Shown piece after piece: positions 5,159 to 8,005 of a stretch of 8,005 nucleotides of DNA. The notes under the pieces are model-generated. The model searched no databases. It was given only the letters and a program-made list of their open reading frames with translations, and was not told the origin of the DNA. Position 1 is the first letter of the stretch; the number at the start of each line of letters is the position of its first letter. Location: positions 1-8,005 of the forward strand of contig JBELML010000197.1 in the NCBI GenBank assembly GCA_042095835.1. Reading direction: 5' to 3'. This stretch comes from DATFKA01 sp042095835 (GTDB taxonomy: Bacteria > Bacteroidota > Bacteroidia > Chitinophagales > Saprospiraceae). A program made the position numbers and the translations under genes.

Positions 5159-6316
5159 CTACTTGAAATAATCTCTCATTTTCTCGTAGAACGTTTTCTC
5201 CGATTTACCAGGTTGAGGATCAAAGTTGGGCATTTCTTTCAATTCCTCTAGGAGCTTACGCTCCTTGTCGTTGAGCTTCTTGGGCGTCCATACGTTGACG
5301 TGAATCAACTGATCTCCTTTAGAATAACTCTGGATGGCAGGCAGACCCTTGTCTTTTAGACGGAATATCTTTCCAGACTGCGTACCAGGTGGAACTTTGA
5401 TTTTTACTTTACCCGTCAGTGTAGGTACTTCTTTGGAGGTACCCAAAGCGGCGTCAGCAAAATTAAGATAAAGCTCAAATATGACATTTTGACCGTCTCG
5501 TTGAAGATGCTCGTGCGGTTTCTCCTCAATATTGATGATCAAATCTCCGGTTGGGCCACCTTTCAAGCCTGCATTTCCTTTACCACGTACAGAAAGCTGC
5601 ATCCCTTCTTCTACACCAGCAGGGATGTCAATCTCTAAAGTATCTTCTCCGTAGACCCGACCATCCCCTTTACAGTTCTTACAATTCGCAGTTACGATTT
5701 GACCCGAACCATTACAAGTAGGACAGGCTGAAGTTGTTTGCATTTGTCCGAGGAAGGTACTTCTTACCTGGCGTACGTAGCCTGCACCATTACAAGTTGT
5801 ACACGTTTTTACGGAGCTACTATCTTTAGCACCGCTACCGCCACAGACCTCACAGCCAATCTGCTTCTTTACTTTGATCTTTTTAGAGACTCCAGTAGCG
5901 ATTTCCTCCAGTGTAAGACCTACCTTGATGCGGATATTGCTTCCTTTCTGGCCACGGCTTTGGGTACGACCACCACCTGCGCGACCGCCGCCAAAGAAGT
6001 TGCCAAAAGGAGAATCTCCAAAAATATCTCCAAATTGGGAGAAGATATCATCCATGGTCATACCGTCACCTTGGAAGCCACCATTACCGCTAACACCAGC
6101 GTGGCCAAAGCGATCATAACGTGCCTTTTTGTCCTCATCGCTAAGGACCTCGTAGGCTTCGGCAGCCTCTTTAAATTTCTCCTCCGCAGCTTTGTCATCT
6201 GGATTTTTATCAGGATGAAATTTAATAGCTAGCTTGCGGTAGGCTTTTTTTATGGTAGAAGCATCGGCACCTTTATCGACACCCAATACTTCATAATAAT
6301 CTCTCTTGTTTGCCAT
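5159..6316 (-). CDS. dnaJ: Chaperone protein DnaJ
   Basis: Hsp40 co-chaperone that delivers unfolded proteins to DnaK and stimulates its ATPase. It is full length at 385 aa. The J domain (residues about 5-70) carries the HPD motif at 34-36. A Gly/Phe-rich region (about 71-125) includes repeated MDDIFSQFGDIFG-type motifs. The zinc-binding domain has all four CxxCxGxG repeats (Cys155/158, 172/175, 198/201, 212/215; CEVCGGSG, CTTCNGAG, CPTCNGSG, CKNCKGDG). The C-terminal substrate-binding domain has IPAGVEEGMQLSVRGKG and VPPGTQSGKIFRLKDKGLP. The ATG at 6316 gives the standard MANKRDYYEVLGV start. It lies 11 bp after grpE and is surely co-transcribed with it; a strong terminator follows. All key residues are present. 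Confidence 0.98.
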   Translation of the reverse strand: MANKRDYYEVLGVDKGADASTIKKAYRKLAIKFHPDKNPDDKAAEEKFKEAAEAYEVLSDEDKKARYDRFGHAGVSGNGGFQGDGMTMDDIFSQFGDIFGDSPFGNFFGGGRAGGGRTQSRGQKGSNIRIKVGLTLEEIATGVSKKIKVKKQIGCEVCGGSGAKDSSSVKTCTTCNGAGYVRQVRSTFLGQMQTTSACPTCNGSGQIVTANCKNCKGDGRVYGEDTLEIDIPAGVEEGMQLSVRGKGNAGLKGGPTGDLIINIEEKPHEHLQRDGQNVIFELYLNFADAALGTSKEVPTLTGKVKIKVPPGTQSGKIFRLKDKGLPAIQSYSKGDQLIHVNVWTPKKLNDKERKLLEELKEMPNFDPQPGKSEKTFYEKMRDYFK

Positions 6317-6327
6317 GTTGTTATTAT

Positions 6328-6897
6328 TTATCGCCCTACGACAACCTTAGCGTGGCGGATAATTTTGTCATTAAGGAAGTAGCCACGCTCTACCGTATCC
6401 ACGATTTTCCCTTTTAAATCTTCGGTTGGAGCTGGGATTTCGGTGATCGCTTCGTGTAGTTCGGGATCGAATACCTCACCAGTAGAATCCATTGGCTTCA
6501 GTCCTTTGGTCTTTAAAGTGCCATATAGCTTTTGATAAACGAGATTGACGCCATCGCTAAAAACCTCGGTAGTTTTATTGTCCTCAGCAATTTTCTTGGC
6601 GCGATCAAAGTCGTCAAGTATAGGAAGGAGTGCCTGCATGGTATTAGCAGAAGCAGTCTTCATCATATCTAGTTTCTCCTTTACTGTACGCTTTTTATAA
6701 TTATCAAATTCTGCAAAAAGGCGTAGATATTTGTCTTTTAGCTCAGCGTTTTCCTGCTTCATTTTGTCGATTTGTGGATCAGGACTATCCTGCGTTTCTT
6801 CAGCTGGATCAGCTTCTTGGCTCTTTGTGTGTAGACCTTCATTTTCTATCGTCGAGTCTAGAGGCTCGTTCTGTAAATCTTTCTCTTTATTATCCAT
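6328..6897 (-). CDS. grpE: Nucleotide exchange factor GrpE
   Basis: Releases ADP from DnaK, completing the cycle driven by DnaJ; it acts as a cytoplasmic dimer. From the ATG at 6897 it is 189 aa, a normal length. Residues 1-38 are acidic and disordered. A long coiled coil follows (about 40-90, including QENAELKDKYLRLFAEFDNY and KKRTVKEK). The C-terminal beta domain bears the family signature: GEVFDPELHEAI, then GYFLNDKIIRHAKVVV at the very end. The frame is open further upstream to a GTG at 7143, but those 82 codons translate the AATGGTGT and 7-bp repeats and are not GrpE-like. ATGs at 6969 and 6954 would add MAKKLMNKYKELISTLKY, which is basic and could be real but is not typical. It is the first gene of the grpE-dnaJ operon. 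No CIRCE element is seen upstream. Confidence 0.95.
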   Translation of the reverse strand: MDNKEKDLQNEPLDSTIENEGLHTKSQEADPAEETQDSPDPQIDKMKQENAELKDKYLRLFAEFDNYKKRTVKEKLDMMKTASANTMQALLPILDDFDRAKKIAEDNKTTEVFSDGVNLVYQKLYGTLKTKGLKPMDSTGEVFDPELHEAITEIPAPTEDLKGKIVDTVERGYFLNDKIIRHAKVVVGR

Positions 6898-7025
6898 GCT
6901 TTGAGATCTATTTTTATATTTCAAAGTAGAAATAAGTTCTTTATACTTGTTCATCAATTTCTTTGCCATACCTATAAATGGGTCATTTTGGCAGATTGTT
7001 GTGAGAATGCCTGACATATGGAGGG

Positions 7026-7101
7026 AATGGTGTCTACCTATGCTAAAGCTTCGGTAGAGAAATAATGGTGTAATGGGAAAAAATGAGTGAATGGTGTAAT
7101 G
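7026..7101. repeat. Short dispersed direct repeats AATGGTGT(AATG)
   Basis: AATGGTGT occurs at 7026-7033, 7064-7071 and 7090-7097. The last two extend to identical 12-mers AATGGTGTAATG, starting 26 bp apart. They lie in the grpE upstream region beside the 7-bp arrays. Confidence 0.7.
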
Positions 7102-7117
7102 ATTCAATGCGTTACCC

Positions 7118-7152
7118 GAGACATGATACCTGACATCTGACACTTGACACCT
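7118..7152. repeat. Degenerate 7-bp tandem array A
   Basis: Five consecutive heptamers: GAGACAT, GATACCT, GACATCT, GACACTT, GACACCT. Most keep GA-YA-CT spacing while single bases vary. It lies upstream of grpE. Confidence 0.75.
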
Positions 7153-7160
7153 AGCAAAGT

Positions 7161-7191
7161 ATCCCGAAATCCACTAGCGTTTCTTCGGGAT
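7161..7191. repeat. Hairpin between thioredoxin gene and grpE
   Basis: ATCCCGAA (7161-7168) and TTCGGGAT (7184-7191) form a perfect 8-bp stem with a 15-nt loop. On the minus strand it lies 82 bp after the end of the thioredoxin-like gene and could be its terminator, but only ACTTTGC follows, not a T run. Confidence 0.55.
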
Positions 7192-7233
7192 TAATTCGAC
7201 CAGATTGTATTGCTGCACACTACAAAGGTCTCA

Positions 7234-7268
7234 TTAACATAGCACATAATACCTAGCACATATTACAT
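7234..7268. repeat. Degenerate 7-bp tandem array B
   Basis: Five heptamers in register: TTAACAT, AGCACAT, AATACCT, AGCACAT, ATTACAT. They share the ACMT ending with array A at 7118-7152. The array ends 4 bp before the stop codon of the thioredoxin-like gene. Confidence 0.7.
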
Positions 7269-7272
7269 AAGA

Positions 7273-7812
7273 TCACAACCGCTCTTGCAAAAATTTCTTG
7301 AGCTGCCAGTAGGAGGCATTGACTTTGATGATTTCGCCATTGGGGTCGAGTAAATAGCTACTCGGTACCGATTGTATTTTATATTGACTAGCAATAGCGC
7401 CACTGAAGCCTTCTCCACCAGTAGAGGGGTCGACTAGGTGATAGGGCCAATCTAGGCCATCTTTTTTTATGGCATTATGCCAAGCGGGTGTATTGGGCTC
7501 TATGGCTATGCTGACGATGTCAAAACCTTCTGCATCAACGAATTTTTGATCGTGGTATTCTTGGTATAATTTGACCAATTTGGGATTCTGCCTTCGGCAT
7601 GGACCACACCAACTTCCCCAGAAATCAACCAGTACGTATCGGCCTTTTAATTCCGCGAGATTGAAGGTGCTACGGTCTATTAGTTCACTAGTGAACAGGG
7701 GCGCACTAGCGCCTTTTTCAAGATCTGGCTGCAATTGAAAGTGCCGACTTACCTGATAAATAAGTAAACCAATAAGTAGAAGGGTGACCAAATGATCAAA
7801 ATACTTTTTCAT
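7273..7812 (-). CDS. Membrane-anchored TlpA-like thioredoxin, 179 aa
   Basis: Predicted periplasm-facing thiol-disulfide oxidoreductase of the TlpA/ResA/AhpC-TSA type. From the ATG at 7812 (MKKYFDHL) there is a signal anchor at about residues 6-21 (HLVTLLLIGLLIYQV) with no lipobox. The thioredoxin fold follows: GASAPLFTSELIDRSTFNLAELKGRYVLV in outline, the active site WGSWCGPCRR with Cys69 and Cys72, an inserted helix with QNPKLVKLYQEY, and the cis-proline loop QSVPSSYLLDPNG (Pro150). These keep all residues needed for redox activity; a reductase role, for example in cytochrome c maturation or disulfide repair, is the family norm but the substrate is unknown. The frame extends 11 codons to a TTG at 7845, which would bury the signal anchor further in, so the ATG is preferred. 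It stands alone: a repeat lies upstream, and 370 bp of repeats and hairpin separate it from grpE. Confidence 0.92.
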   Translation of the reverse strand: MKKYFDHLVTLLLIGLLIYQVSRHFQLQPDLEKGASAPLFTSELIDRSTFNLAELKGRYVLVDFWGSWCGPCRRQNPKLVKLYQEYHDQKFVDAEGFDIVSIAIEPNTPAWHNAIKKDGLDWPYHLVDPSTGGEGFSGAIASQYKIQSVPSSYLLDPNGEIIKVNASYWQLKKFLQERL

Positions 7813-7861
7813 ACTTGGGCTATTTCTCTTTTTAGTAACGATCAAAAAATAACTTATTGAT

Positions 7862-7966
7862 TTGTGGCGGAATCTTTTGTCCCAATACTGCGTTAAAAAG
7901 CCTCGCTAATACCCTGCATTAGCTACGTTTTTTGCCTTGTCTTGAAACAAAATCTTCTCGGCCAAA
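7862..7966 (-). repeat. Palindromic repeat, copy 3
   Basis: This copy has the core in reverse orientation: CGTTTTTTGCCT (7926-7937) and CGTTAAAAAGC (7891-7901). The outer arms TTTTGTCCCAATAC (7875-7888) and GTCTTGAAACAAAA (7939-7952) pair at 13 of 14 positions with two G-U pairs when read on the minus strand. Further pairing of GGCGGA (7866-7871) with the CTCGGCC region (about 7957-7963) extends the palindrome. The inner hairpin is GCTAAT/ATTAGC (7905-7923) with a 7-nt loop. It ends about 50 bp upstream of the thioredoxin-like gene start, mirroring the position of copy 1 before its lipoprotein gene. Confidence 0.85.
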
Positions 7967-8005
7967 ATGCCATACTTATTCTTTGTCCGTTACTTAGAAT
8001 GAAAC

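Noticed and set aside
4932..5171. Plus-strand open frame opposite gldH
   Set aside because: Antisense to a recognisable GldH and running through the terminator.
5738..6232. Plus-strand open frames opposite dnaJ (also 5874-6119)
   Set aside because: Antisense shadows of the DnaJ zinc-finger and Gly/Phe regions; Thr/Ala- and Pro-rich composition reflects the complement of Gly/Cys codons.
6898..7143. N-terminal extension of GrpE by 82 residues
   Set aside because: It would start at GTG in the heptamer array, translates repeat DNA, and lies before the normal acidic GrpE N-terminus; the length from 6897 is already typical.
7118..7268. CRISPR array
   Set aside because: Repeats are 7 bp, degenerate and without spacers; no cas genes are present.
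6898..7272. CIRCE (HrcA) operator upstream of grpE
   Set aside because: No TTAGCACTC-N9-GAGTGCTAA-like inverted repeat found by eye.
7813..7845. Eleven-residue extension of the thioredoxin-like protein
   Set aside because: It starts with TTG and puts a long polar segment before the signal anchor; the ATG at 7812 gives a normal N-terminus.

Overview
The window looks like chromosomal DNA of a Bacteroidota (Bacteroidetes) bacterium, probably a Saprospirales-type relative. This rests on a recognisable GldH gliding-motility lipoprotein, several short lipoproteins, one with the K-(D/E)2 signal used by Bacteroidota for surface lipoproteins and one close to it, the lack of Shine-Dalgarno sites, and a grpE-dnaJ pair of the usual type. 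The exact genus cannot be read from the sequence.

Layout. Positions 1-3000 are AT-rich, gene-poor and accessory in character. They hold a lipocalin-like lipoprotein (+), then a minus-strand run of small genes. In transcription order this run is: the remnant of a glycine-rich four-cysteine bacteriocin-like peptide, a small two-helix membrane protein, a second unrelated two-helix membrane protein, a frameshifted paralogue of the first, and a lipoprotein whose C-terminal third again looks bacteriocin-like. Palindromes, tandem duplications and repeat copies are threaded between them. The gap 2317-3038 holds the peptide remnant, one palindromic repeat, a split small reading frame and a possible promoter; nothing recognisable lies in 2855-3038. 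Positions 3039-4604 encode an unrecognised 521-residue helical protein. From 4610 to the end all genes are on the minus strand and are housekeeping-like: a membrane-anchored TlpA-like thioredoxin, grpE, dnaJ and gldH.

How the genes work together. GrpE and DnaJ are 11 bp apart and form a co-chaperone operon for DnaK, which is not in the window. A strong intrinsic terminator after dnaJ ends directly against the gldH start, so gldH must depend on readthrough or on its own promoter. The TlpA-like thioredoxin is probably a separate unit.

Most unusual signals. (1) Three dispersed copies of a palindromic element, at about 71-150, 2489-2586 and 7862-7966, share the core AGGCAAAAAACG / GCTTTTTAACG. 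Their outer stems differ in sequence but keep pairing, with every transition difference falling as a G-U wobble in one orientation. (2) The small bacteriocin/immunity-like cluster at 785-2500 contains one truncated peptide and one degenerate membrane-protein duplicate. (3) Degenerate 7-bp tandem arrays lie between the thioredoxin gene and grpE. There is no transposase, tRNA, rRNA or CRISPR array in the window.
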